From Streptacidiphilus carbonis (lineage in GTDB: Bacteria; Actinomycetota; Actinomycetes; Streptomycetales; Streptomycetaceae): a stretch of 53,342 nt of DNA. Numbering within the stretch: the first letter of the stretch is position 1; each line of letters starts with the position of its first letter. The position numbers and the translations under genes are program-made. Shown piece by piece: positions 7,689-15,675 of the stretch. The stretch lies in the NCBI RefSeq assembly GCF_000787775.1, contig NZ_BBPM01000014.1, forward strand, positions 109,480-162,821, written 5' to 3'. Below the pieces are notes generated by a model. That model worked only from the letters and a program-made list of their open reading frames with translations. It ran no database searches and was not told where the DNA came from.

Positions 7689-7746
7689 GAGCGGCCACTC
7701 CCCACGCACGCACGACGAGAGGGCCGTTCGCGAGGACGGCCCTTCT
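7671..7746 (+). promoter_or_regulatory. Tryptophan attenuator: alternative RNA hairpins
   Basis: Region 1 (7673-7683, covering the second Trp codon) pairs with region 2 (7687-7698) as GTGGCGCTCCT/AGGAGCGGCCAC with one bulged base. Region 2 (7692-7700, CGGCCACTC) can instead pair with region 3 (7719-7726, GAGGGCCG) with one bulged A, forming an antiterminator. Region 3 (7720-7727) pairs with region 4 (7736-7743) as a terminator. A ribosome stalled on the Trp codons blocks region 1, frees region 2 and prevents termination. Full translation to the stop codon covers region 2 and allows termination. Confidence 0.82.
7719..7746 (+). terminator. Attenuator terminator hairpin
   Basis: AGGGCCGT (7720-7727) is perfectly complementary to ACGGCCCT (7736-7743) around an 8-base loop, extended by a G-T pair, followed by TTCT. 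The U tract is short, as is normal in streptomycetes. It ends about 100 bp before the trpS start. Confidence 0.8.
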
Positions 7747-7843
7747 GCATGCCCCGGCTGGCTCCGCGCCGGGTGGAGGCCCCCGTCCGCAGCCGGACGG
7801 ACCACGCCACCACCCCGCCCGCACCACAGCCAGGAGGCCTCCC

Positions 7844-8845
7844 GTGAACACCACCGCAACCGCCACCCGCGTCCTCACCGGCGACCGCCCCACCGGTCCG
7901 CTGCACCTCGGCCACTACTTCGGCACCCTGCAGAACCGGGTCCGGCTGCAGCAGCAGGGCGCCGAGCTGATGCTGGTGATCGCCGACTACCAGGTGCTGA
8001 CCGACCGGGACGTCGCCGAGCGGCTCGGCGAACATGTCGAAGGCCTGGTGCTGGACTACCTCGCCGTCGGCGTCGATCCGGACCTCAGCACGATCTTCAC
8101 CCACAGCGCCGTTCCCGCCCTGAACCAGTTGCTGCTCCCCTTCCTCAGCCTGGTCTCGGTCGCCGAACTGGGCCGCAATCCCACCGTCAAGGACGAGATC
8201 GCCCAGTCCCGGCAGTCCGCGGTCAGCGGCCTGATGTTCACCTACCCCGCGCACCAGGCCGCCGACATCCTGTTCTGCAAGGCCGGGCTGGTTCCGGTGG
8301 GACAGGACCAGGTGCCGCATCTGGAGATCACGCGCACCATCGCCCGCCGCTTCAACGACCGCTACGGGCGGGTGTTCCCGGTCCCGGAGGCACTGCTCTC
8401 CCCGGCGCCGCTGCTGCTGGGAACGGACGGGAACAAGATGAGCAAGAGCCGCGGCAACGCCATCGCGCTACGGGCGTCCGCCGACGAGACCGCCCGGCTG
8501 ATCCGCGGCGCGAAGACCGACGCGGAACGGCGGATCAGCTACGACCCGGCGAACCGCCCCGAGGTCTCCAGCCTGTTGCTGCTGGCAGGCCTCTGCCTGG
8601 ACCGTGATCCGGCCGAGGTGGCCGACGAGATCGGCGACGGCGGCGCGGCGGCGCTGAAGCGGGTGGTGACCGCGGCGGTCAACGACTACTTCGCCCCGGC
8701 CAGGGCGAGGCGGGCGGAGCTCGCCGGGGATCTCGGGGAGGTGCGGCGGATCCTGCACGAGGGCAACGCCCGCGCCAACGCCGTGGCCGACCGGACCCTG
8801 GCGGAGGTCCGGGAGGCGATGGGGGGACTCGTGGCGGCGGCGTAG
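7844..8845 (+). CDS. trpS: Tryptophanyl-tRNA synthetase, auxiliary inducible type
   Basis: 333 residues, class I aminoacyl-tRNA synthetase that charges tRNA-Trp in the cytosol. HLGH at 21-24 is the HIGH signature and KMSKS stands at 198-202. The N-terminus VLTGDRPTGPLHLGHYFGTL differs from the housekeeping streptomycete form (usually FSG-QPT) and resembles the auxiliary TrpRS that confers indolmycin resistance in Streptomyces coelicolor, a gene reported to be controlled by ribosome-mediated attenuation. The attenuator here fits that role. The GTG at 7844 follows AGGAGG with six-base spacing; longer upstream frames run through the attenuator and are not coding. Confidence 0.95.
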   Translation: MNTTATATRVLTGDRPTGPLHLGHYFGTLQNRVRLQQQGAELMLVIADYQVLTDRDVAERLGEHVEGLVLDYLAVGVDPDLSTIFTHSAVPALNQLLLPFLSLVSVAELGRNPTVKDEIAQSRQSAVSGLMFTYPAHQAADILFCKAGLVPVGQDQVPHLEITRTIARRFNDRYGRVFPVPEALLSPAPLLLGTDGNKMSKSRGNAIALRASADETARLIRGAKTDAERRISYDPANRPEVSSLLLLAGLCLDRDPAEVADEIGDGGAAALKRVVTAAVNDYFAPARARRAELAGDLGEVRRILHEGNARANAVADRTLAEVREAMGGLVAAA

Positions 8846-8852
8846 CAGGGCT

Positions 8853-8929
8853 GCGCAGTTCCCCGCGCCCCTGGGCAACCGCAACCGACCCACTGCGGTT
8901 CAGTTGCAACCCCCAGGGGGGAACTGCGC
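8853..8929. terminator. Long hairpin between trpS and ggt (family copy 2)
   Basis: GCGCAGTTC (8853-8861) pairs with GAACTGCGC (8921-8929), continued inward by CCC/GGG and CCCCTGGG/CCCAGGGG-type pairing and an internal imperfect region. The left arm holds the 20-base core GCGCAGTTCCCCGCGCCCCT, identical in copy 3 (39427). It lies between the converging trpS and gamma-glutamyltransferase genes and probably terminates both transcripts. Confidence 0.72.
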
Positions 8930-8952
8930 GACAAACCAGGCACACGCCGCAG

Positions 8953-10737
8953 CTAACGCCCCACCGCGTACCCCTGCATACCCCGGGGGTTGGCCGCTGC
9001 TGAAAGCACCCCCGTGCGCGGGTCCCGCGCCACCGTGCACAGGCGGCCCTCGGACCACGCGTCCCCGACGGTGACCAGGTGGCCGCGGCGCCGCAGTTCG
9101 GCGAACGCCGCCTCGCCCGCGCGGGACTCGACCGTGACACTGCCGGGTTCGGTGGTCCTGGGGTGGAAAGAGCTGGGGAAGCTGTCCGTGTGCCAGTTGG
9201 GCTCGTCGATCGCGGCCTGCAGGGTGAGCCCGCCCAGGGCCACGGCCAGGAAGAAGTGCAGCGACCACTGGTCCTGCTGGTCGCCGCCCGGGGTGCCGAA
9301 GGCGAGCACCGGCTCGCCTTCCCGCCTCGCCAGCGACGGCGACAACGTGGTGCGCGGACGGCGGCCCGGGGTCAGCGAGTTGGGCAGGCCCGGCTGCAGC
9401 CAGGTCATCTGCAGCCGGGTTCCCAGCGGGAAGCCCAGGGCGGGGATGACCGGGTTGGACTGCAGCCAGCCCCCGCTGGGGGTGGCCGCGACCATGTTGC
9501 CCCAGCGGTCCACCACGTCCAGATGGCAGGTGTCACCCCGGGTCCCGCCGGACGGACGGGTCGTCAGACCGTCGACGGAGACCGTTGGTTCGCCCGTCCC
9601 CGGGCCAGCGGACGCGTCGCCGGCCGGCAGTTCCGGCAGCACCGGCTTGCGTCCGCCCGGGCTGCCGGGCCGCAGCTCGTAGGAGGCGGTGTCGCCGATC
9701 AACTCCCGCCGCTGGTCGTTGTACTCGCGCGACAGCAGGTCGGAGAGCGGGACGGAGCCTGCGGCGCCGCCGGGCCCCGCGTCGCCGTACCAGGCCTCCC
9801 GGTCGGCCATGGCGAGCTTGGTGCCCTCGATCAGGGTGTGCCGGTACTCGGGTGCGTCATAGGCCAACCCGTGAGGCAGCAGGGCGAGTTGCTGCAGGAA
9901 GGCCGGGCCCTGGCTCCAGCCGCCGGCCTTGCAGACCTCCCAGCCGTTCCACTCGTGGACCGCGGGCTCCTCGTACCCGGCCCGGTACCCGGCGAGGTCG
10001 TCGCCGGTGAGCGTGGAGGCGTGGCGACGGCCCGAACTGTCCAGCGCGGGGCGGGCGGCGGACTCCAGGATCGCCTCGCCGATGAAGCCCTCGCGCCAGA
10101 TCCGCCGGGCGGCTTCGATCGCGGCCTCCCGGGGCAGTCCGGCGGTCTCGGCGAGCAGTCGGCGCCAGGTCGCGGCCAGGGCGGGATTGCGGAACAGCGC
10201 GCCCGGCTGCGGCGCCGGAAGGTAGAGCTCGGCGGAGCCGGTCCACTCGGTCTCGAACAGCTCGCGCACCGTCTCCACGGTCCTGGTCACCTGCGGCAGC
10301 AGCGGGTGCCCCCGCTCGGCGTAGCCGATGGCGTAGTCGAGCACCTCGGCCAGGGACTTGGTGCCATGGTCGCGCAGCAACACCATCCAGGCGTCGAAGG
10401 CGCCGGGGACGGCGGCCGAGACCGGCCCGGTCCCGGGCACCAGGTCCAGGCCGAGCGACCGGTAGTGATCGACGGTGGCCCCGGCCGGAGCCGGCCCCTG
10501 CCCGCACAGCACCTGCACCCGTCCGCCACCGTCCGCGGCGGCGAACACGATCGGCACCTCGCCGCCGGGCCCGTTCAGGTGCGGCTCCACCACATGCAGC
10601 ACGAACCCGGCCGCCACCGCGGCGTCGAACGCGTTGCCGCCGCCCTCCAGCACCGCCATCGCCGACTGCGAGGCCAGCCAGTGCGTACTGGACACCATGC
10701 CGAAGGTGCCCTGCAGAGTCGGTCGGGTGGTGAACAT
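8953..10737 (-). CDS. ggt: Gamma-glutamyltransferase family protein
   Basis: 594 residues, an Ntn-hydrolase precursor expected to self-cleave before the nucleophilic Thr of GDTCHLDVVDRWGNMVA into large and small subunits. The N-terminal GGGNAFDAAVAAGFVLHVVEPHLNGPGG is the family signature, and the C-terminal AFGTPGGDQQDQW replaces the usual substrate-anion loop. It transfers or hydrolyses gamma-glutamyl groups from glutathione-like compounds; in actinomycetes, relatives also act as cephalosporin acylase-like enzymes. No signal peptide is visible, so it is probably cytosolic. AAGGAG precedes the ATG. It starts 54 bp downstream of the toxin operon in the same direction and could be co-transcribed with it. 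Confidence 0.92.
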   Translation of the reverse strand: MFTTRPTLQGTFGMVSSTHWLASQSAMAVLEGGGNAFDAAVAAGFVLHVVEPHLNGPGGEVPIVFAAADGGGRVQVLCGQGPAPAGATVDHYRSLGLDLVPGTGPVSAAVPGAFDAWMVLLRDHGTKSLAEVLDYAIGYAERGHPLLPQVTRTVETVRELFETEWTGSAELYLPAPQPGALFRNPALAATWRRLLAETAGLPREAAIEAARRIWREGFIGEAILESAARPALDSSGRRHASTLTGDDLAGYRAGYEEPAVHEWNGWEVCKAGGWSQGPAFLQQLALLPHGLAYDAPEYRHTLIEGTKLAMADREAWYGDAGPGGAAGSVPLSDLLSREYNDQRRELIGDTASYELRPGSPGGRKPVLPELPAGDASAGPGTGEPTVSVDGLTTRPSGGTRGDTCHLDVVDRWGNMVAATPSGGWLQSNPVIPALGFPLGTRLQMTWLQPGLPNSLTPGRRPRTTLSPSLARREGEPVLAFGTPGGDQQDQWSLHFFLAVALGGLTLQAAIDEPNWHTDSFPSSFHPRTTEPGSVTVESRAGEAAFAELRRRGHLVTVGDAWSEGRLCTVARDPRTGVLSAAANPRGMQGYAVGR

Positions 10738-10791
10738 ACCGGTGGGGCTCCTTCTGCTCGGATCACGCGGGGGGCAGGCCGTCGACTCCGT

Positions 10792-12549
10792 TCACAGGGT
10801 GTCGAGGTCCAGAGCGAGCGCGAACGCCCCGTCCGTGCCACCGCACACCAGCAGGCCGTCGCCGGTCAGCGCGAGGGCGTCGACGTCCCGGACCAGCGGA
10901 ACGAACGTCACCCGGCCCTCGGACAGCCGCCAGAGGTGGAGGCGCCGATCGGACCAGGCGACGGCGAGGACCAGCCCCGCCCCGGTGTCGGCCAGGGCCA
11001 GCGCGGTGGGCAGCGCATTGCGACGTTCGACGGGTTCGGGCATGGACCTACCCGTACGGGAGTCCCAGAGCCGAACGGTGCCGTCCCCGGCACCCGTCAC
11101 CACCAGGCACAGGCCGTCCTGGCTCCCGGGCGGCACCAGGCAGGAGATGGCGGTGACCGGAACCCGGTGCGCACGATGGCTGCGCGCGCCGGCGGTCCCC
11201 TGCTCCGCGGACCAGAGCTGGAAGCCACCCCCCGCGTCCGCGACCGCCACGTTCCCCCGGTCCGCGGCCACCGCGGTGACCGGGGCCGTTCCACCGGCGA
11301 GCACGGCGGCGTTGTGCCGCAGGACGAGGTCGCGAAGGTGGTCCGGGAACGGATCCGCTGCACCGGTGCCGGGGGCGGCCCCAGGAGCGGGTACCAGCTG
11401 GAGACGACCCATTGCGTCGACGGCGAGCAGCCGCCGCGCGCCCACGGCGGCGATGTGCACCGGCCGGAAGCCCGGTCCGACGGGGCGGCGGGCGACGGGC
11501 CGGCCGTCGGCCGGGTCGTGCTCGTGCAGCCGCCCGATCAGGTCCACGACCAGCAGCGATCCTTGATCGAGCGTCAGTCCCGCGGTACGGAGCTCGGCCC
11601 GGGTCCACCGGGCGGTCCACGAGTGCTGCTCCGCACGCGGGCGCAGGTACTCCGCCAGGGGCGGGTCGACGGCCACAGCCGCGGCGTGGAGCACTGCGGC
11701 ACGCTCGGAGTAGCTGAGTTCGGCCGAGCTGAGCACGGGCCCGGCAGAGGCCCACACGGTACGCAGGCTCCTCGGCACGGCGATCCTGCTGTCGGCGAGA
11801 GCGGCTGTTATGGCCGCCGCCGAGCCGTGGGCCAGGTATCCGGGATCCGTGAGCAGGACGGAGCCGGTCCCCTGGCGGACGGCCCGGTCGAGGGCGGTCT
11901 CACGGACGGCCGCCGGAGCCTGCTCCCAGTCCCGGACCCCGGCGGTCGCGCGGGGGTCCGTCCGGTCCGGTCCGGTCTCCCAGGGGTCGGGACGCGTGAA
12001 CGCCGGGGCGCCCTGCGGCAGTGCGAGCACCAGCGGCCGGCCGGGTCCGGGGAACAGCTCGGCCCGTTCGACTTCGACGGCGGCACGGACGCCGGGCAAG
12101 GACAGCAGCGGCGCCAGCAGTTCGGCGACGACGGTCCGGGGATCCGCCGCCGGGAGGTCGGCGGGGCCCCGTCCGGCGAGGTGCAGATCCGGAATGATCA
12201 CGCGGAGCGGGCGGGGGTCGGCCTCGACCCGCTCCAGCAGTTCACCGGGGCCGGTCGGGCCGTAGCCGAGCTGGCGGCCGATCTCCCAGGCCAGCGTCAG
12301 GGCGATCTGTCCGCGCGCGGGCACCGTGGCGTGGACGGTGGTGGCCGGGTGGCTGTCGGAGCCTGCCAGCAGCCAGGCGAGCAGTCGGCTCTTGCCGGTG
12401 CCCCGTCCTCCGGTGACCAGGCACAGCCGCGGGCAGGCCGGATCGTCGCGGGAGGCCCAGTCCAGCAGCGCCGGGGCGAGCCCCGCCGCGGCTCCGTCCA
12501 GTACCGGCCAGTCGCCGATCACCGGCCCGAGGGCCTGCGGGGCCGTCAC
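10792..12549 (-). CDS. P-loop NTPase with C-terminal WD40-like propeller
   Basis: 585 residues. Walker A is GGRGTGKS at 47-54 in a domain starting after LCLVT. A likely Walker B is LRVIIPDLHL near residue 115. From about residue 330 the sequence turns into beta-propeller blades, the clearest being VVTGAGDGTVRLWDSRTG, with related VAVADAGGGFQLW and VAWSDRRLHLWRL. The architecture resembles STAND-like sensors, where the propeller detects a signal and the NTPase switches state, but helical STAND regions and an effector domain are not obvious. The GTG at 12549 overlaps the preceding stop by four bases, placing it last in the toxin operon. A sensor or regulatory role is inference. Confidence 0.85.
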   Translation of the reverse strand: MTAPQALGPVIGDWPVLDGAAAGLAPALLDWASRDDPACPRLCLVTGGRGTGKSRLLAWLLAGSDSHPATTVHATVPARGQIALTLAWEIGRQLGYGPTGPGELLERVEADPRPLRVIIPDLHLAGRGPADLPAADPRTVVAELLAPLLSLPGVRAAVEVERAELFPGPGRPLVLALPQGAPAFTRPDPWETGPDRTDPRATAGVRDWEQAPAAVRETALDRAVRQGTGSVLLTDPGYLAHGSAAAITAALADSRIAVPRSLRTVWASAGPVLSSAELSYSERAAVLHAAAVAVDPPLAEYLRPRAEQHSWTARWTRAELRTAGLTLDQGSLLVVDLIGRLHEHDPADGRPVARRPVGPGFRPVHIAAVGARRLLAVDAMGRLQLVPAPGAAPGTGAADPFPDHLRDLVLRHNAAVLAGGTAPVTAVAADRGNVAVADAGGGFQLWSAEQGTAGARSHRAHRVPVTAISCLVPPGSQDGLCLVVTGAGDGTVRLWDSRTGRSMPEPVERRNALPTALALADTGAGLVLAVAWSDRRLHLWRLSEGRVTFVPLVRDVDALALTGDGLLVCGGTDGAFALALDLDTL

Positions 12550-13442
12550 TCCGCCCCTCGGGACTGCTGGGCCGCTGCGGCGCGCAGCCGATCGATCCCC
12601 TCACCCCGGGACGCGGCGGTCTCGCCGTAGGGATAGGAGTGCGTGAGCCGCGCCTGCGGGAAACGCTGTGCCAGCCACATGGAGCAGTAGTGGCCCGGCA
12701 GGAAGCAGGGCTCCAGGTCGGTGTGAATACCCGTCACCTGCTCGGGTGCTACGCCGGCCCCCTCCAGCGAGGACCACAGCCGCTCCTCCGGGTGCAGCGA
12801 GACCGCGCCCGAGGCGGTGAAGATCTTCTTCTTGCCGTTCTCGTCGACGATCTCGAACGCGGCGAAGTTCTCCACTCCGGCGGTGTCCCGTACGTCGTCC
12901 AGCACCAGCGGCCACCAGCTCTCCCGGTCGGCGAAGGCCGCCGGGTCGGACTCCTGCAGCCGGCGCCGGAACGTCTCGAAGGCGGCCTGCGCCACTTCGG
13001 GGTCCTCGGTCGCACCGATGGTGCCCAGCAGGTCGTCCAGCCCGAGCAGTGCGGCTGCGAACTCCTCCGGGGCGGAACTGACGAAGCGCAGCGGCTCGCG
13101 GTACCCCAGCAGCATCGCCAGGACCCGGCCCCCGGCGTCGACGACGATCTCGTAGGCCCGGTCCGATCCGAGCCGGGCCCAGGAGAGCTGGTCGGCCGAG
13201 GTCAACGACCGCGAGACCGCCACCGCGTACTCGCGCAGGGCGCTCGGCTCGCTCCCGGCGGTGCGGAAGTACGGCCCGACCTCGACCGGCAGTGCCAGCT
13301 CGGCGATCCCCGCGAGCACCGCCGCCTCCGGAGCCGCCGGGTCGCCGGCCGCCGGGTCGGCGCCGAACCTGCGCAGTCCGGCCTCGCCGAACCGGGAGAC
13401 CAGGGCGGGGTCGAGCGGGCCGCCCCCGAGCCCGGCGCTCAC
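12546..13442 (-). CDS. SUKH-4 immunity domain fused to a nucleotide/nucleic-acid deaminase-like domain
   Basis: 298 residues. The N-terminal half (about 15-140) shows SUKH-4 traits: LPVEVGPYFR at 51-60, LGSDRAYEIVVDAGGRVLAM and LRFVSSAPEEFAAALLGLD. The C-terminal half (about 175-285) has the full set of deaminase zinc-site residues, H217-P-E219 and C246/C253 (PCFLPGHYC), followed by THSYPYGETAASR at 267-279, which matches SHSFEYGSTEGSR of the toxin two genes upstream. The GTG start at 13442 overlaps the upstream stop (GTGA). It could be an immunity protein with a decoy deaminase domain or an active second enzyme; the sequence does not decide. Confidence 0.82.
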   Translation of the reverse strand: MSAGLGGGPLDPALVSRFGEAGLRRFGADPAAGDPAAPEAAVLAGIAELALPVEVGPYFRTAGSEPSALREYAVAVSRSLTSADQLSWARLGSDRAYEIVVDAGGRVLAMLLGYREPLRFVSSAPEEFAAALLGLDDLLGTIGATEDPEVAQAAFETFRRRLQESDPAAFADRESWWPLVLDDVRDTAGVENFAAFEIVDENGKKKIFTASGAVSLHPEERLWSSLEGAGVAPEQVTGIHTDLEPCFLPGHYCSMWLAQRFPQARLTHSYPYGETAASRGEGIDRLRAAAAQQSRGAE

Positions 13443-14020
13443 TCGCCGAACGTCCTGACGTACTCCAGCACCATGTACCAGGTGGATTCGGGATTCTGCA
13501 GGGCTACCGGGTCCTCGGCGCGCATGACCGCGAGAAGCCGCTCGTCCACCCCCACGCCGAAGTCCTCGTCGTCCTCGTACCCGTTCTCCTCGGCGAATTC
13601 GGCGTCGTAGTTGGGGCGCTCGGCCTCGACGCTGTAGAGGAAGTAGAGGAAGGCGTCCAGGCTGCTGTTCAGCAGATAGGGCTCGGCTCCGCTGCCCGGA
13701 ATGCAGTAGACCGCGCCGCTCGCCGCGTCGACCACCATGGCGTCGTAGGGGATTCCTCCGATGGAGAACCACTCGTCGAAGACGAGGACCGCCGACGGGT
13801 GCAGTTCGCGCCCGCGCGGCCAGCCCTTGTCGGCGATCTCGGCGGGAAGGTCCTTGACCGTCTGGAACCATCCGGTGCTCTGGTCCGGCAGGCCGACGTC
13901 CCGCAGCAGTTCACGCGTGCGCCCGTGGGAGACCGGGGCGAGTGCGCTCTCCGGTACGGTGACCAGGTCAGCGGCTGGAAAGACCGACTCCATCAGAGCC
14001 CGGTCGACGGTCTGCGGCAT
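13439..14020 (-). CDS. SUKH-4 family immunity protein
   Basis: 193 residues with the SUKH-4 pattern: LLRDVGLPDQSTGWFQ (about 38-53), FSIGGIPYDAMVVDAASGAVYCIP in the middle, and PYLLNSSLDAFLYFLYSVEAERP. An acidic C-terminal half (AEENGYEDDEDFG) is typical of proteins that neutralise nucleic-acid-targeting toxins by direct binding. It lies directly after the deaminase toxin gene (57-bp gap) and overlaps the next SUKH-4 gene by four bases, so it is the obvious cognate antidote. Function is inferred from family and position. Confidence 0.87.
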   Translation of the reverse strand: MPQTVDRALMESVFPAADLVTVPESALAPVSHGRTRELLRDVGLPDQSTGWFQTVKDLPAEIADKGWPRGRELHPSAVLVFDEWFSIGGIPYDAMVVDAASGAVYCIPGSGAEPYLLNSSLDAFLYFLYSVEAERPNYDAEFAEENGYEDDEDFGVGVDERLLAVMRAEDPVALQNPESTWYMVLEYVRTFGE

Positions 14021-14077
14021 GCCTCATATCCTATCTGTTCCGGTACAACCACCGTACAGCGGCCAGCCGGTGCCGGT

Positions 14078-14929
14078 TCAGCGGCCGCCGGGGACGAGTC
14101 CGTCCAGGTAGTTGCGCATCGCCTCGTTGCCGGCCGTGCGGGAGCCCTCGGTACTGCCGTACTCGAAGCTGTGCGAGACCTTCATGCCCGAGGGCATGTA
14201 CTCGCTCATCCACGCACTGCAGTTGACACTGTTCGTGCAGGGAGCTCTTTCCGTGTAGAGCTCCGTCACCCCCTTCGATGTCCCCTGCTGCAGAAAGGGG
14301 ATCCCCAGCGCGCGCTCGGAGTGGGTGGGGTACTTGCTGCGTCCCACCAGGATGAATCCACCGTCGGCACCGGGCTCGCCGTACCTGACGGCGGCGTAGT
14401 TCTTGCTGGTGAACTTCTTTCCCCGGTAGGTCCCGTAGTCGCCGGACTCGTGCCGGGCCAGCTGGGTGGCGGCGGCCAGGTCGGTGCTGCCGGGGGCCAC
14501 CTGGTCCGAGTGGACCCGGGGACGGGCCTCGCCCTCCTCGATCGCGGGCAGGTTGTACGGGCTGTCCTTGCCGACCGGACGCTGCGGGACCTTGTCGTCC
14601 CCGTCCAGGCCCAGGGGCAGCTTGGCCCGCTCCTCGTCGGTGAGCCGCACCGGGCCCTGGGTCGTGAGCCGGTCGACCGACAGGTCGTCGTTCAGCCGGT
14701 AGACCGGAGTCTCCCCGATCGTCCCGTGCAGGTCCGCACGGGCCTTGTTGAGCGCGGCCAGCTTGGCCGCGTGCTCGGCCTCGGTCTCGGCGACGTTCTT
14801 GGCCACCTGACCGGTCTTCTCCTCGGTGTCCTTCAGGATGCCGTGGTAGGCCTTGGTGAAGTCCTCGGTCAGCCCCTTGCCGACCTTCACCGCCGCGTTC
14901 TTGAGGACCTGGCCCATCTCCCCGCTCAT
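14078..14929 (-). CDS. Polymorphic-type toxin with C-terminal deaminase domain
   Basis: 283 residues. Residues 1-65 form a charged helical region, 70-150 a linker with Pro-rich pieces, and about 165-275 the toxin domain. Zinc and catalytic residues are H203-S-E205 and C231/C237 (PCTNSVNC), with the downstream SHSFEYGSTEGSR motif; this resembles XOO_2897-type deaminases, which act on nucleotides or nucleic acids. The ATG at 14929 overlaps the stop of the WXG100-like gene (ATGA, 14926-14929). No signal peptide is present, so delivery probably depends on the upstream WXG100-like protein and a type VII system, or the toxin acts internally. Target base and polymer are unknown. Confidence 0.85.
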   Translation of the reverse strand: MSGEMGQVLKNAAVKVGKGLTEDFTKAYHGILKDTEEKTGQVAKNVAETEAEHAAKLAALNKARADLHGTIGETPVYRLNDDLSVDRLTTQGPVRLTDEERAKLPLGLDGDDKVPQRPVGKDSPYNLPAIEEGEARPRVHSDQVAPGSTDLAAATQLARHESGDYGTYRGKKFTSKNYAAVRYGEPGADGGFILVGRSKYPTHSERALGIPFLQQGTSKGVTELYTERAPCTNSVNCSAWMSEYMPSGMKVSHSFEYGSTEGSRTAGNEAMRNYLDGLVPGGR

Positions 14930-15648
14930 GAGAAGTCCAAGCCGGCGAACTTGCCGGCGAACGTCTCGGCGTGGCCCCGGACCGCCTCGGCGTGCTGCCC
15001 GAACACCTTGGCGTGCGCCGACAGATCCGCCGGGTGGATCTGGAACCCGTCCCCCGGCCCGCTGCCGGACACACCCAGCATGTCCTCCAGCGCCGAGTAG
15101 CTCATCCCCGCCACTGCCTTCTCGACCGTGCCCAGCAGCGGGGTCAGCGCGGCTTCGAGCACCTGCGCGGTGATGTACTGGATGACCATCTGCTTCAGGT
15201 ACTCCACGGCGAGGTCCGCCGCCTCGACGATCGCCGCCTCGGCCGCCTCGGCCAGCCCGAACGTCACCACCGCGGCCGCCTGGTCGGCGACGAACGAGGC
15301 CGCCAGCACCCCCAGGTCCGCGATGCACTCCAGCTTCATCGCGACGATGTAGTCCGCCGCCGCGTCCAGCGCCGTCGCCAGCAGCGAGCAGCCGGTCTGC
15401 AGCTCACTCATGTGCCCCTGCGACAGGTGTGCCCACTTCGACACCAGCAGCTCGTACGAGTTGGCCTGGTACGACTCCTTCATCGCGGTCACCGTCGCGG
15501 TGGCCTGCTGGTGGGTGGCGTCGATCTCCGCGGCGAAGTCCCTTACATGCGTCGCGAACTGACGTACCGAGTCCTCATTGACCTGCGGCCACTTGATGCC
15601 GATGACCTGAAGGAACGTCACCACCGCCCCGGGCAGTTCGATCGCCAT
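14926..15648 (-). CDS. WXG100-like / type VII secretion N-terminal domain protein
   Basis: 240 residues, nearly all helical. The segment MAIELPGAVVTFLQVIGIKWPQVNED is typical of the CpnT-like WXG100-type N-terminal domains placed in front of actinobacterial toxins. A long hydrophobic Ala-rich stretch (about 85-150) follows, then a second WXG-like helical hairpin FQIHPADLSAHAKVFGQHAE near the C-terminus. The ATG at 15648 follows GGGGTGG and is preferred over 15663. It is first in the operon and translationally coupled to the deaminase gene, suggesting that the two are secreted together or were once one polypeptide. Confidence 0.85.
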   Translation of the reverse strand: MAIELPGAVVTFLQVIGIKWPQVNEDSVRQFATHVRDFAAEIDATHQQATATVTAMKESYQANSYELLVSKWAHLSQGHMSELQTGCSLLATALDAAADYIVAMKLECIADLGVLAASFVADQAAAVVTFGLAEAAEAAIVEAADLAVEYLKQMVIQYITAQVLEAALTPLLGTVEKAVAGMSYSALEDMLGVSGSGPGDGFQIHPADLSAHAKVFGQHAEAVRGHAETFAGKFAGLDFS

Positions 15649-15675
15649 TGCCACCCCCCGCACACCGAACGCATC

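Noticed and set aside
9079-12630. 1183-codon open frame on the plus strand
   Set aside because: It is antisense to the ggt and P-loop/WD40 genes, has the Gly/Arg/Gln-rich composition of a GC-bias shadow, no ribosome site and no domain. Similar long shadows at 1496-4876, 15698-18574 and 33655-36705 were rejected for the same reason.
12546-13871. Longer version of the SUKH-4/deaminase gene starting at 13871
   Set aside because: The extra N-terminus is antisense-free but out-of-frame overlap with the preceding SUKH-4 gene; the GTG at 13442 gives a standard GTGA overlap and begins where the conserved domain begins.
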